Shown here in pieces: positions 11,754 to 21,309 of a DNA stretch of 64,000 nucleotides. Origin of the DNA: Adiantum capillus-veneris (taxonomy: Eukaryota; Streptophyta; Polypodiopsida; Polypodiales; Pteridaceae); NCBI GenBank assembly GCA_014529385.2, contig CM043971.1, positions 55,723,209 to 55,787,208 of the forward strand. Direction: 5' to 3'. The number at the start of each line of letters is the position of its first letter. The stretch's first letter is position 1. The translations under genes were made by a program, and so were the position numbers. The notes beneath the pieces were generated by a model that did not search any database, was not told the DNA's origin, and saw nothing but the letters and a program-made list of their open reading frames with translations.

Positions 11754-12434
11754 GAGAAAGGAGAGAAAGAAAAAAAGGGGGGGGAAACTTGGGGGAGAGG
11801 GTGTTCTTTATATAAGGAGGGAGGGAAGGGGGGGGGGGGAAGAAGGAAGTGTACTTTTTGAGGGGGTTAAGTTAGGGAGATAGTTCCTCTAACTGAAGGA
11901 AACGATTGGTGTATAGTGTGATGTAGAGTCCCCGTAAAATTAAGGGAAGTCTTCATTGATTATTATTGAGGAGCGGTTTAAGTGAAGGCGGGGGGCCTGA
12001 AAATATGGGAAAGTTTCCATTGATTGTTATCCAAGGAGCGGTTTTAAGTGAAGGCGGGGCCTGATAATATATGGAAAAAATGGTGGGTAGGGGGGGGGGG
12101 GGGGGGGTGTTTGACGGGCGTCGAACGCAATATAAGGGGGTGTATTCCTCAAGGGGGGGTTTAAGTCCTAAAGGAGACTAAATTAGAGAATAAGGGGGGA
12201 ATAGAGGGTAAGGAGCTTTATCAAGCAAAAACGCGAAGGGTGGTGTTACTAAGAAAAGACGATGTTGGGTGGTGTTGCTAAGAGAAGACGATGTTGGGTC
12301 TCAACAGAGTATCTAATCCAAGACTGGGAGTGTAATGCACATGACCGGGTGTAAGGTGTACATCGGGGGGAATGTGGGGGGGGGGGGGGGGGGGGGGGGG
12401 GCGCGGGAGGGCTTGAGGAGCAAGGGAGAGTATT
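11754..12434. repeat. Poly-G-rich non-coding region with short tandem duplications
   Basis: Plus-strand G runs occur at 11828-11839 (12), 12090-12107 (18) and 12376-12401 (26). Two units of about 65 bp (about 11945-12070) share GAGCGGTTT, AAGTGAAGGCGGGG and CCTGA. Two units of about 32 bp near 12236-12299 share GGTGGTGTT and AAGACGATGTTGGGT. Non-coding; on the PLE sense strand these are C tracts. Confidence 0.7.
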
Positions 12435-12615
12435 TCAATTCATAAAAAAGGTGTTACAAGAGTACCATTCAACGGGACAAAAATTTGGAATGTAAGCTCC
12501 AAAGAAGAATGGGGATGTTTTAGGATAGGAGGGGTCTTCATCGTTGGTGAGGTTTATATGGGTGGGAAAAGAAGGAGGGGCTTTAAGAATCAACCTGCAA
12601 AATAAGATGTAGTGG

Positions 12616-14319
12616 TTAGGGAGGGAATAAAGAGTATTTAAAAAAAATTTGGTTTGAATCTTGTTTTTGGATTTGGTTAGAAGAGTGCCTTAAAAAAAAC
12701 TTGGTTTGAATCTTGTTTTTGGATTTGGTTAGAAGAGTGCCTAAGTTATGGCCATTGGTCCAACATAGGATAGGTTTGTCAAGATGAGAAAGGGTGGGAG
12801 AGAGATTGCAGGCTGTATGGATAGGTTTGCCTATTGCAAGGGTAGGATGAAGTCTTCGAGTTTCTCGTGCAAAAGGGAGTTTGAGGATGTTAGAGAGAGG
12901 ATTTTTTGAAGAAGGGGTTTTGGTTAAGAGAGAGGTACGTTCATTATAAGTGATCAATCCAAATATCTTAAGAAGGAAGCTTCTTGGGTAGCCTCTTCGA
13001 ATGAGTCTTAGGAAGAAGAGGTTTCTCAAGCTAGCGAATCCGTCGGGATTACTTTCCTTGATGATATAGCGCCTGAGTTCTGTTTTGATAAAGGCTACTT
13101 TTTGGTGGAGCGGGTGCCAAGAGATCCAAGGTATATATTGGTATGAGTTGAGAGGCTTCTGGTAACAATTGGAATCAAGGATACCATAAAAGTTGAAAGC
13201 ATGTCCCTTGTAGAAGTGGATATCTAGGATGGTAGCCTCAAAGGAGGAGATGATGGGTGAGATCACTATATGTTTTTGTAAAGGGAAGGCGTAAGAAGCG
13301 AGGGCTTTGGTAAGTGATTTGTGACTACCTGTCCAGACCCCGAAGGCATCATCTATGAATCTTTTATAATATGCTAGGTTCGGGCTGAGGATAAGAAGGG
13401 ATTGGTTTTCTAGGTGGCAGAGAAAGAGGCAAGCATAAACTACTGCGAAATTAGATCCCATTGCGGTGCCTTTAATTTGCTGCCACACTTTATCTTTGAA
13501 GCAGAGATAATGGTGTGAAAGAATAAGGGTGGCAAGTGAGATGATGAACTCTGTTTTTGGGGTGTCAAAGAAGTTAGTGATGGTATTTCTGAGGGCTATG
13601 AGTCCCTCAGTCATAGGTATGTTAGGGTAAAGTGAGGTTACATCGATGGTGAAAAGGAGACAATGGGGGGGGGGGGAAGTCTGGGAGTGGAGATCGGTGA
13701 TAAGGGATAGTGAGTCTTTAAGGTGTTGCTTTTGTGAAAGGAGGATAGGATAAAGTTGGAAGTGTAGCCATTTAGAAGCATTTTCAAACACGTATCCACG
13801 ATAAGAGCAAATAGGGCGGGCTACAAGTATGGGTTTGTGTAGCTTAGGTAGAAATTGGATAGGACAGGGTTTGAAGGGTTTAAGGAGTGGTGTGAGGATA
13901 AAGGTGGCTTCAACTGGGGTTAGAAGAGTGTATTTGAGGGTGATGGAGTGGAGTAAGGAGGCGAGGTAGTTTAGTGAAGGTGGGGTGAGGGGTGTGTATG
14001 TGGATGTATCATTGAGTTGCCTATAGGCTTCTTGTTTGTACCATTCCCGTGATAGGATGGTAAGGCCAAGATTTTTGTCCGCCGGTTTGATGACTATTGT
14101 GTCGTCCATTGAAAGAGTTTTAAGGGCACGCTTGACGAATTTGGGAAATTTTGAGTGGGAAGGTTTATAATGTACAAGCGTATCTTTAAGATTTTGGAGG
14201 TTTAGGGATGTGATCCCCTCTAGTGTAGGATCTAAGGAGGGGGGTATCCAAGAGGGGTTAGGGATTTTGTAAGGGGGGGGGGGGGGGTGTTTGTTGGATA
14301 TAGAAGATTGGAAAAACAT
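12616..14319 (-). CDS. Penelope-like reverse transcriptase, core region
   Basis: 567 codons. RNA-templated DNA synthesis for retrotransposition. Conserved PLE blocks in order: KPADKNLG (residues 78-85), LPKLHKP (157-163), RPICSYRG (168-175), motif A FTIDVTSLYPNIP with catalytic Asp226, motif B QIKGTAMGSN (281-290), motif C FIDD (321-324) with the two catalytic Asp, and ILDIHFYKG (364-372). The thumb or tail region carries NLGTLLTKSK (about 524-533). No Cys-rich linker or GIY-YIG endonuclease follows. The true N-terminus lies upstream in another frame (14745-14372); the break falls at a C-rich homopolymer, so an indel or sequencing error is possible. The tail is frameshifted by a 52-bp duplication. 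All catalytic residues are present, so decay is limited. Confidence 0.88.
   Translation of the reverse strand: MFFQSSISNKHPPPPPYKIPNPSWIPPSLDPTLEGITSLNLQNLKDTLVHYKPSHSKFPKFVKRALKTLSMDDTIVIKPADKNLGLTILSREWYKQEAYRQLNDTSTYTPLTPPSLNYLASLLHSITLKYTLLTPVEATFILTPLLKPFKPCPIQFLPKLHKPILVARPICSYRGYVFENASKWLHFQLYPILLSQKQHLKDSLSLITDLHSQTSPPPHCLLFTIDVTSLYPNIPMTEGLIALRNTITNFFDTPKTEFIISLATLILSHHYLCFKDKVWQQIKGTAMGSNFAVVYACLFLCHLENQSLLILSPNLAYYKRFIDDAFGVWTGSHKSLTKALASYAFPLQKHIVISPIISSFEATILDIHFYKGHAFNFYGILDSNCYQKPLNSYQYIPWISWHPLHQKVAFIKTELRRYIIKESNPDGFASLRNLFFLRLIRRGYPRSFLLKIFGLITYNERTSLLTKTPSSKNPLSNILKLPFARETRRLHPTLAIGKPIHTACNLSPTLSHLDKPILCWTNGHNLGTLLTKSKNKIQTKFFLRHSSNQIQKQDSNQIFFKYSLFPP
12639..12742 (-). repeat. 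52-bp perfect-length tandem duplication at the RT C-terminus
   Basis: Units 12639-12690 and 12691-12742 differ at one base. Because 52 is not a multiple of three, the second unit shifts the frame of the RT gene right after the conserved tail NLGTLLTKSK. Without one unit the frame would stay open for about 65 more codons to a TGA at 12435-12437. Confidence 0.85.
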
Positions 14320-14371
14320 TTTGAGTTGTAAACTTCTTGCCAGGAGTTGTGGGCTTTGATAATGTGTTTCG

Positions 14372-14745
14372 CTAGGGGTTCGGGGGAGGGGGGATGTATT
14401 TAAGTCCTAGGTCTAAGCATTTCTTTTCATCGTTAGAGAGGGGACGGGAGGTAAGATTATGTACAAAGTTAGTACAAAGGTTGTTGACCAAGGTAGATGA
14501 AGGGAGCTTACCAAAAATTATTTGCTCAAAGGCATGGGGATTTATGAGAGGAAGCCAAAATTTGTGTCTCTTCCTTCCTCTATCCGTGGGAAGTTTCTTG
14601 AAAAGGATAGGGAAGGTTCCATTGGAAATGGATAGGGTAGAAGGTGTTGACGTGGAAGGGGTAGAGAGTTGAGGGTTTGTCCAAATGTAAGGGAGGAGGG
14701 GGGGCTTGCTAAAAAGCAAGTGTAACCAAGAGGTTCGACATGATG
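14372..14745 (-). pseudogene. Penelope-like RT, N-terminal fragment
   Basis: Out of frame with the core but contiguous in direction. It ends with RPLSNDEKKCLDLGLKYIP, matching the conserved start of PLE RTs (L-S-x-x-E-x-x-x-L-x-x-G-L-x-F/Y-x-P). The first 17 codons of the open frame (from 14791) are encoded by flanking hAT sequence, so the native start is missing and the element appears truncated near 14745. The break from the core lies between 14372 and 14319. Confidence 0.7.
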
Positions 14746-15441
14746 GCGGTCTCTTGGTGACTGCTAGCTTACGATAGCTTCTACAGTGCAAACTGCTTAG
14801 TCTGGCTTTCCTTGATTCGGAGGAGTTTATGGTGCAGATTACTACATCTGGTCTTCCTGGAGTTTTACACAGCTTGGGGGGATATATTCAGGCATCTTGA
14901 GGACAGGTTTGAGGGTAGATTTGGGGACAGTCATGGGGTCAATTTTGGAGTTGATTTAGGAGTAAGTTGAATGGAGGTAATTTGAGCCTTACTTTAGTCA
15001 ACCCTCCCCTCCCCCCCCCTTCCAGTTCCTGTCCCGTTTCGGACCCCCCGTTCCCGTTCCGAGTAACTATGCTTCATCCAGCCCGATTCGTCGCCAAAGA
15101 ACCCTTGCCACCTCTTAGGACCCAAAGAAGAAGGAAGAGGTGGATGCCGCTGTTGCCCGATTCTTTTATCACGGACATATTCCATTTGTCACGGCTCGGT
15201 AAGCTCTATTGATCTTCTCTCTCTTTATCATTTCCTCTGCTCTCTATGTTTCCACCAATATGATCTCTAAACTATGATACTTACCTCTTCCATGTGTGAT
15301 CAAAATAGGTCGGAGTATGGAAAAGCTATGGTGCAACGGATAGGAGAGTATGGCATAGGCTATGTGCTGCCATCTTTGGAAGCTCTCGAACCACTTTGCT
15401 TGATCGAGAGAAGGTGGTCACGGAACAAAAAATGCTCAATA
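14746..15441 (+). repeat. hAT-derived direct repeat, copy 1
   Basis: 696 bp nearly identical to 17020-17715. It contains the upstream part of a hAT-like transposase (RSEYGKAMVQRIGEYGIGYV, PSLEALEPL, equivalent to the region before DUF659). After 15441 the two copies diverge abruptly, so this copy lacks the transposase body. A C-rich tract at about 15007-15020 differs in length from the other copy. Confidence 0.85.
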
Positions 15442-15976
15442 GACTGGGATCATTACATCGCTCAACTCTGGGATCATTACATCGCTGGAAACCTCCTCTG
15501 TTCCATCTGCGTTTTTCAGCCAGATCTACGTTTTTGGGTTTTCAACCCATTTTCGACGGTTTTATTGGTCACTTTGTGTCGTTGAAACGTTCCACAAGTT
15601 GCTGGGCACCTAGGGTACCCATCAAGCCTTTGTTTTTTCATCAAATAGAAGGTTTTTGTTGCCAACAAGTGCAGCAAAAGTGGACTGCAAAATGACCTGC
15701 GTTTTTGCAGCAAGAGGGCATCGCTCAACTTCTGGACCCCGGATCTTGCAACCACCTACCCAGCATTGGCATCCGGTGCCTTGCTTGCGTAGTTCCTCTT
15801 CAGATCTACAAATTTCATCCATACACACTTGCTGTTTTTTCTCTGTTTTCAAGCCTCTGATGGCTATGCACGCAGAGATAAACCCTCCCTACACCCTCTG
15901 CACCGCTCCGGACCATGCCGGGAGTGTACGAGCACGCTGAAAATCGCTGGACAATAGCGTTTTCATCACCTCGCAA
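15442..15976. other. Unique DNA between hAT copies, no recognisable gene
   Basis: Begins with a short duplicated phrase (GGGATCATTACATCGCT twice within about 40 bp). Several overlapping short frames but no domain. Confidence 0.4.
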
Positions 15977-16687
15977 TTGCGTTTTTGGGCGGACAACAGA
16001 CAATGGGTTGGAGTTTTTTCACAGAGGATGAAGTTACCTCCTGACAGGACATCCCTTGGAGGTGGTCCATGCGGTCTCTCAGTGACTGTTGCAGTACATG
16101 GTAGTTTTGACATGAGCTTGATCATACATGGGTATACGATCCTTGGGAGATCCATTCATTCCAGCCATCATTCGACGGTTGCACACTCCAGAGGGGGTGG
16201 TGACTTGTGGTTTGCAACGGACACACCTATGCACTCATCAGAGGAGTTCACACGAGATATAGATATGGCCATGCTCATGGCATATGGGATTCCGACATTC
16301 CCAGAGAAGACACCACCATCTTGGGTGGACAGAGACTTACCACTTGACCTCGACACGTCAAATCGCTTGCTTACACAAGAGCATATACATGGACTTAGAG
16401 AGAGGATCTTGGATCTCTTCTTGGATAGGTTCATTGCTTGGATCTACAAATTGAAGTGGGACTTCAGTGCTTTGGACTCTCTTGGAGAGTTTACCCGCGA
16501 GATGCGGGAGATCAGGCATCATTCCACGACTACATCCGGAGTCACCAGGAGCTTGGCTTGGATGGTAGTGCAATTGCTCTTCTACACTCCTGATCATTTG
16601 GATTTCTACCTTCAGAGTTTCTTACACTCACCCTTGGTAACCTTACAACAGACTTATCCCTTGACCTGGGCAGTAGGCCACTCCTAG
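15977..16687 (+). CDS. Hypothetical 236-codon ORF between two hAT repeats
   Basis: The longest clean frame of the hAT region. The central part looks protein-like: DTPMHSSEEFTRDIDMAML, then IHGLRERILDLFLDRFIAWI and LGEFTREMREIRHH, with alternating charged and hydrophobic helices. I recognise no domain. It could be accessory coding sequence of the hAT element, a captured gene fragment, or unrelated DNA inserted between the duplicated blocks. The start is uncertain; a later Met (for example the one in DIDMAMLMAYG) is possible. Confidence 0.35.
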   Translation: MRFWADNRQWVGVFSQRMKLPPDRTSLGGGPCGLSVTVAVHGSFDMSLIIHGYTILGRSIHSSHHSTVAHSRGGGDLWFATDTPMHSSEEFTRDIDMAMLMAYGIPTFPEKTPPSWVDRDLPLDLDTSNRLLTQEHIHGLRERILDLFLDRFIAWIYKLKWDFSALDSLGEFTREMREIRHHSTTTSGVTRSLAWMVVQLLFYTPDHLDFYLQSFLHSPLVTLQQTYPLTWAVGHS

Positions 16688-16839
16688 CTCATTCACATTG
16701 AGAGCCACACCGAGATGCAGTTTGGTGGCGTTATTGGTGTGGATTCTGTTTTTGTTTGACACCAAAGGATTGGAGGCAAGAGATACATGCAAGACAGCGC
16801 ATACAAATTGGTATGGCCTTTCCTCTTCTCAGAGGATAT

Positions 16840-17130
16840 TCACAATGCAAATTTCTCAATCTGGCTTCCCTTCTTCTACAGGATGATTACGGTGCAGACA
16901 GCTTGGTCTGACCACACCTCTTTTCAGAGGTCCTACACAGTGCAGACTGTTGAGTCTAGATTTCCCCTCAACTTGGATTACCCTAGGTACTGGTAGGACA
17001 CCATGTGGTGGTGGTCCGTGCGGTCCATTGGTGACTGCTAGCTTACGATAGCTTCTACAGTGCAAACTGCTTAGTCTGGCTTTCCTTGATTCGGAGGAGT
17101 TTATGGTGCAGATTACTACATCTGGTCTTC
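16840..17130. repeat. Degenerate 40-50 bp repeats, possibly hAT subterminal repeats
   Basis: The phrase GTGCARAYTRCTTARTCTGG with following TTTCC recurs in variants near 16848, 16889, 16937, 17057 and 17105, and near 14790 in the other copy. Clusters of short subterminal repeats are typical of hAT ends; the assignment is inference because no terminal inverted repeat was identified. Confidence 0.4.
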
Positions 17131-17715
17131 CTGGAGTTTTACACAGCTTAGGGGGATATATTCAGGCATCTTGAGGACAGGTTTGAGGGTAGATTTGGGG
17201 ACAGTCATGGGGTCAATTTTGGAGTTGATTTAGGAGTAAGCTGAATGGAGGTAATTTGAGCCTTACTTTAGTCAACCCTCCCCCCCCCCCCCCTTCCAGT
17301 TCCTGTCCCGTTTCGGACCCCCCGTTCCCGTTCCGAGTAACTATGCTTCATCCAGCCCGATTCGTCGCCAAAGAACCCTTGCCACCTCTTAGGACCCAAA
17401 GAAGAAGGAAGAGGTGGATGCCGCCGTTGCCCGATTCTTTTATCACGGACATATTCCATTTGTCACGGCTCGGTAAGCTCTATCGATCTTCTCTCTCTTT
17501 ATCATTTCCTCTGCTCTCTATGTTTCCACCAATATGATCTCTAAACTATGATACTTACCTCTTCCATGTGTGATCAAAATAGGTCGGAGTATGGAAAATC
17601 TATGGTGCAACGGATAGGAGAGTATGGCATAGGCTATGTGCTGCCATCTTTGGAAGATCTCGAACCACTTTGCTTGATGGAGAGAAGGTGGTCACGGAAC
17701 AAGCAATGCTCAATA
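17020..17715 (+). repeat. hAT-derived direct repeat, copy 2
   Basis: Near-identical partner of 14746-15441, here running on into the transposase body. A C run of about 14 at 17280-17293 lies inside it. Confidence 0.85.
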
Positions 17716-19146
17716 TACGACGGCTTTGGGTAAAACATGGAGTTACTCTCATTGCTGATGGATGGAGCGATACGAGAAAGAGATCCATTCATGGCCTCGT
17801 CGCATACTCGAGTTGAGAGATGTACTTTATGCACTCTCATGATGCCACCAAGAGTGACAAGTCAGCCGATGTCCTCGTCGTAAAGTAGACAGCAGCCATA
17901 GAGACGATTAGTTTGGAACACGTGATGGCTTTTGTCACAAATGGAGAGGCATCAAACAGGACAGCAGGAGCTATTGTAGAGGGCCACTTTCCGCATGTCA
18001 TAGTGTGGTTTTGCATGGCACAATGCTTGAACAACCTATTAAAAGACATTGGCTAGCTTGAACGGATCGCACCATTCATTGCAGATTGAGTGAAGATTGT
18101 GGCCTTCATCAACAATCACAGTTTCATTCGGTCTGAGTACCTCAAAAGGTCGGGTGGCAAGGTGCTCCTCAAGTATTCAGACACCTGCTTCACGTTCAAC
18201 TTTCTCCTCGTGTGTAGATTATTTGAATGTCAAAATGCGGCCCGATCGGTTTTCCTTAGTGATGAGTTCACCACCTCCTCCTATGTAAAGACGGTTGTTG
18301 TAGGGATTGTGTGCAAGGAGAAGGCAGAGGATTTAGAGTTGTGGAAAGAGCTCAAGAGCACATGTTAAACCAGTGATTCATTTTCTTTGGATTGTGGATG
18401 GCATGGAGCCTTGCATTGGCAAGGTTTATGAGGCCATGGACCACGTGATCGAGGAGCTTGCCCGGCTTGAGCCGGATGTAGAGCGTTATGCAAAGATTTA
18501 TGCGCTTTGTAGATCGAGGTGGAATTCATATGCCTCGCCTTTACACGGGGCATCATACATGGTGGATACAGAGTTCAAAAGTGCAGGGCAAGAGACAAAT
18601 AAAGAAGTCATGAATCATTTTACAAAGATCTTGAACAAGATGTTCCTAGATAGAGATGGGCGATGCATTGTCAGGAATCATTTGAGATAGTACAAAGAGA
18701 TGGGGGGGTCATTTGGCACTCTAGATGCTCAAATTGATCGCAAGAAGATAGGTTCAATGCTATGGTAGGAGGACTATGGCTATGATGGCCCTGAGCTTCA
18801 CAGACTGGCAATCCGTATTCTCAGCCAGTCAATTAGTACCTCATGCGTGAAGCAATTATAGAGTACCTTTAACCACATTGCTTCCAAGAAGAGGAATCAA
18901 CTTGGAGTAGAGAGGACAAATGATCTTGTCTTTGTTAGCACAAACTTGAAAATGCTCTGCAAGAGTGTAACTAGACAAACAAGTCCTTTGACACAGTGGG
19001 AGATGGAGCAAGAGACACCTCAAGTAGGTGGAAATACAGAGGCACATACACCAGGTACTTCCTCCATGACAGAGACTGATCCACCAGAGCTCGATGATGA
19101 GGCATGGAAGGATGTGCATGACATACAACCAACTACTACTAATTGA
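17548..19146 (+). pseudogene. hAT-family transposase pseudogene (DUF659 plus C-terminal dimerisation region)
   Basis: Cut-and-paste DNA transposase, broken. Segments in order: IGEYGIGYVLPSLEDLEPL (about 17605-17665); DUF659-like VTLIADGWSDTRKRSIHG (about 17740-17795); NGEASNRTAGAIVEGHFPHV and CLNNLLKDI (about 17940-18050); INNHSFIRSEYLKRSGG (about 18108); RSRWNSYASPLHGASYMV (about 18510); then the C-terminal region with EDYGYDGPELHRLAIRILSQ, STFNHIASKKRNQLGVER and DLVFVSTNLKM (about 18768-18955). Multiple stops and frameshifts occur. At least two stops replace Trp in conserved positions (LW-stop-ED and QL-stop-STF), the TGG to TAG class. From 18373 to 19146 the register is otherwise continuous. 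Nothing here could be active. Confidence 0.82.
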
Positions 19147-19149
19147 GAG

Positions 19150-20511
19150 TCTACTCATGCTAGTGGCTCTTGAGTCATGAGACTTTAAAACTTCCATTAT
19201 CCATACCTTTTTGTATTGCCCCCTTTGTAGTCTCTTTATGATATATGTCATCTTTGGTTTTTTGTATTACAGTACATTAGACCGCGCTCAATGTCATGGC
19301 TCAAGTCTTGTCGCTTAACATCTACTCTCGCAATTATTTGAAAACTGTTCAACCGAGCACTTGTTTGTCAATGACTAACGAGGGCATTGCTAACCAACAC
19401 TGCAATCATTCCTTAATAAGTAGACACATCAGCCTTACATCGTCCATCACACGTGGATATCATAAAGGAGTTAAAGATTAGCGTCTTACCTTAAGCAGAA
19501 GGAAATGTCACATGCACATGGCTCTACATGCCATGTGGACATGCTACTACTATGACCTCAAAGTCAAGTTCGATGTCTAATAGTGTTTAGAGCCTGAGAG
19601 GATTTTATGTATTCTCTTGTATAAATGGTTTACACTAGGTGTTTAAGTGTTTGATGGGTGTCATTACTCTTCCTTTGCATCAACATGTAGCAAGATCTTG
19701 TTCGGATTGGGTGAGCCATTTGAAAAATAGCCAATAATCTATCAACCAAAAGTATGTGGACATTGTTTTTTTCCCTTGACATTTGGAACCATAATTACCA
19801 GCATCTCAAAACGCAAGATCAAGTTCTCCATTTCTATAGCTAGTTTAAAGATGCTTTAATTTTCATTCTCACAATTTTCAAGTCTTTTTATATGACGTTT
19901 TCAACCCAACATCCCATACCTGCAACCATCACTCATAACCATCACCCCCATCTCTTAATCAAGGTGATTGCCTTTGCTACTATTAGTTGTCATCTTCCAC
20001 CCTATATTGTTCCTTTTCTATCGCTATTTTGTTATGCATTTCGCTCCCTTCCTTTCCATTATTATCTTGTTCTTGCAAATGAATTAAACTTACTAAAAAA
20101 AACAACAATGAAAGAAAAGAAAGAAAAAAATTAAAACTTTTATAAATTAACAAAGATACGATAAAAAAGAACGCTCAAAGAACGTAGAACAAATTTTCGA
20201 ATAAAAACCGAAGTTTTCAAACCTTTAATTCAACCTTCTCAAACCAAATAACAAGAAGAACACACACCATGGAACAAAGTTTTGCATATATATGAGTAAA
20301 AAAACCGAAGTATTCAAACCTTCAATTCAACGTTCTCAAATTAAGCAAAGAAAATAACATGTTTGTAACATAAAACAAAGCTTTTATATAAATCTAAGTA
20401 TTTAGACATTTAATTCAAATTTTTTTTGATACATAAGTTAGAAATAAATTAGATGCAAGCACAAATACAAGAAAACAATTCAAAAAGTTACATGATCATA
20501 GTGCACATATA
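19150..20511. other. AT-rich non-coding DNA
   Basis: No domain-bearing frame. Probably the 3' flank of the hAT element running into ordinary intergenic sequence. Confidence 0.5.
20200..20430. repeat. Degenerate tandem repeat, about 95-100 bp
   Basis: Two full units and part of a third share ACCGAAG, TTCAAACCTT, AATTCAAC and TTCTCAAA. Non-coding. Confidence 0.6.
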
Positions 20512-20805
20512 CTACGAGTTTCTTGAACTTTCTGGCAACATCCCAAGAAAAGAAGAACACATTGTATCACACTCCTCTTGAATATCGTCCGTAATTGCAT
20601 GGAGACTTTTACAATGTTTCAAATGGAAATGGTATCTAACCGTCGAAGCAATGAGGTCAACAACATCACATGCAAACTCCAAGAAAGAAAGACACTTTGT
20701 ATCACACTCCTCTTGAATGTCGCCCATAATTGCATGAAGACTTTCACCACTCCAAGATTGATGAACCCAAACCCACCAATTCCGACATCTTTGTAACAAA
20801 AGCAT
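20512..20805 (-). CDS. Hypothetical ORF with internal duplication
   Basis: 97 codons. The segment SLHAIMGDIQEECDTKCLSF is repeated about 45 residues later as SLHAITDDIQEECDTMCSSF, a direct 135-bp DNA duplication. The conserved reading frame of both copies suggests past coding, but I recognise no family and there is no convincing flanking exon. Confidence 0.25.
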   Translation of the reverse strand: MLLLQRCRNWWVWVHQSWSGESLHAIMGDIQEECDTKCLSFLEFACDVVDLIASTVRYHFHLKHCKSLHAITDDIQEECDTMCSSFLGMLPESSRNS

Positions 20806-21309
20806 GATAATTAAAAGATCTCAGAAGAACATGATATGGGACCCTATGTATCAAGGATAAGGGGGCGAGTTGGGTGGGATGGCTACCTTGATAGCCGTTG
20901 TAATTATGGTCCCTGGATGATGTCATGGCTCAACACGAGCATGACAAGACCTTGTAATTATTTGGGTTGATAAATATAATTCACTCACGATTGTGAGTTT
21001 TGCTATATTTAAATAAAAAAAAACAAAAGCATGATAAATCGCTGCTGCTGTTCCACGGCTTTTCTCACCATTATTACTTTGATTGTCTAATAGCGTTTTG
21101 GACAAATGGAGAAAGGGAGGGTGCCAGTTAGCATTGCTTGATTAGAGGGAATGGTAAGAAGCGAAGGCTGAAGCAGAAGAATACTCAAAGGTCGTATAGA
21201 GGTAAGCTTTGTGTGTATATAGTAAGCAAGGTCGTGTAGAGGTAAGCTCTGTGTGTATAGCAAGCAAAGCAATTCAATAATGCTGAGTCTTGCGCAAAAA
21301 GGGAGCAGC
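20806..21309. other. No recognisable gene
   Basis: A short imperfect duplication of AAGGTCGTRTAGAGGTAAGCTYTGTGTG lies near 21187-21262, just before the PPR relic. Nothing else seen. Confidence 0.4.

Larger units (their letters stand above)
8819..14745 (-). mobile_element. Penelope-like element (PLE), endonuclease domain not visible
   Basis: A minus-strand retroelement whose order along the minus strand is reverse-transcriptase N-terminus (14745-14372), reverse-transcriptase core (14319-12616), C-rich non-coding region with a hammerhead ribozyme (11753-11711), then a coiled-coil-like ORF (10081-8819). The RT motifs are those of Penelope-like elements rather than LTR, LINE or DIRS elements. 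The 14745 side ends abruptly against duplicated hAT sequence, consistent with 5' truncation or a rearrangement. The 8819 limit is uncertain and may belong to a second, head-to-tail element. No GIY-YIG domain was found and no telomeric TTTAGGG array flanks it. PLE hammerheads and endonuclease-deficient PLEs in a lycophyte, fungi and rotifers are established knowledge; membership of that group is inference. Confidence 0.75.

Noticed and set aside
10082-14745. Telomeric repeats flanking the PLE
   Set aside because: Isolated TTTAGGG-like heptamers occur, but no tandem array on either side.
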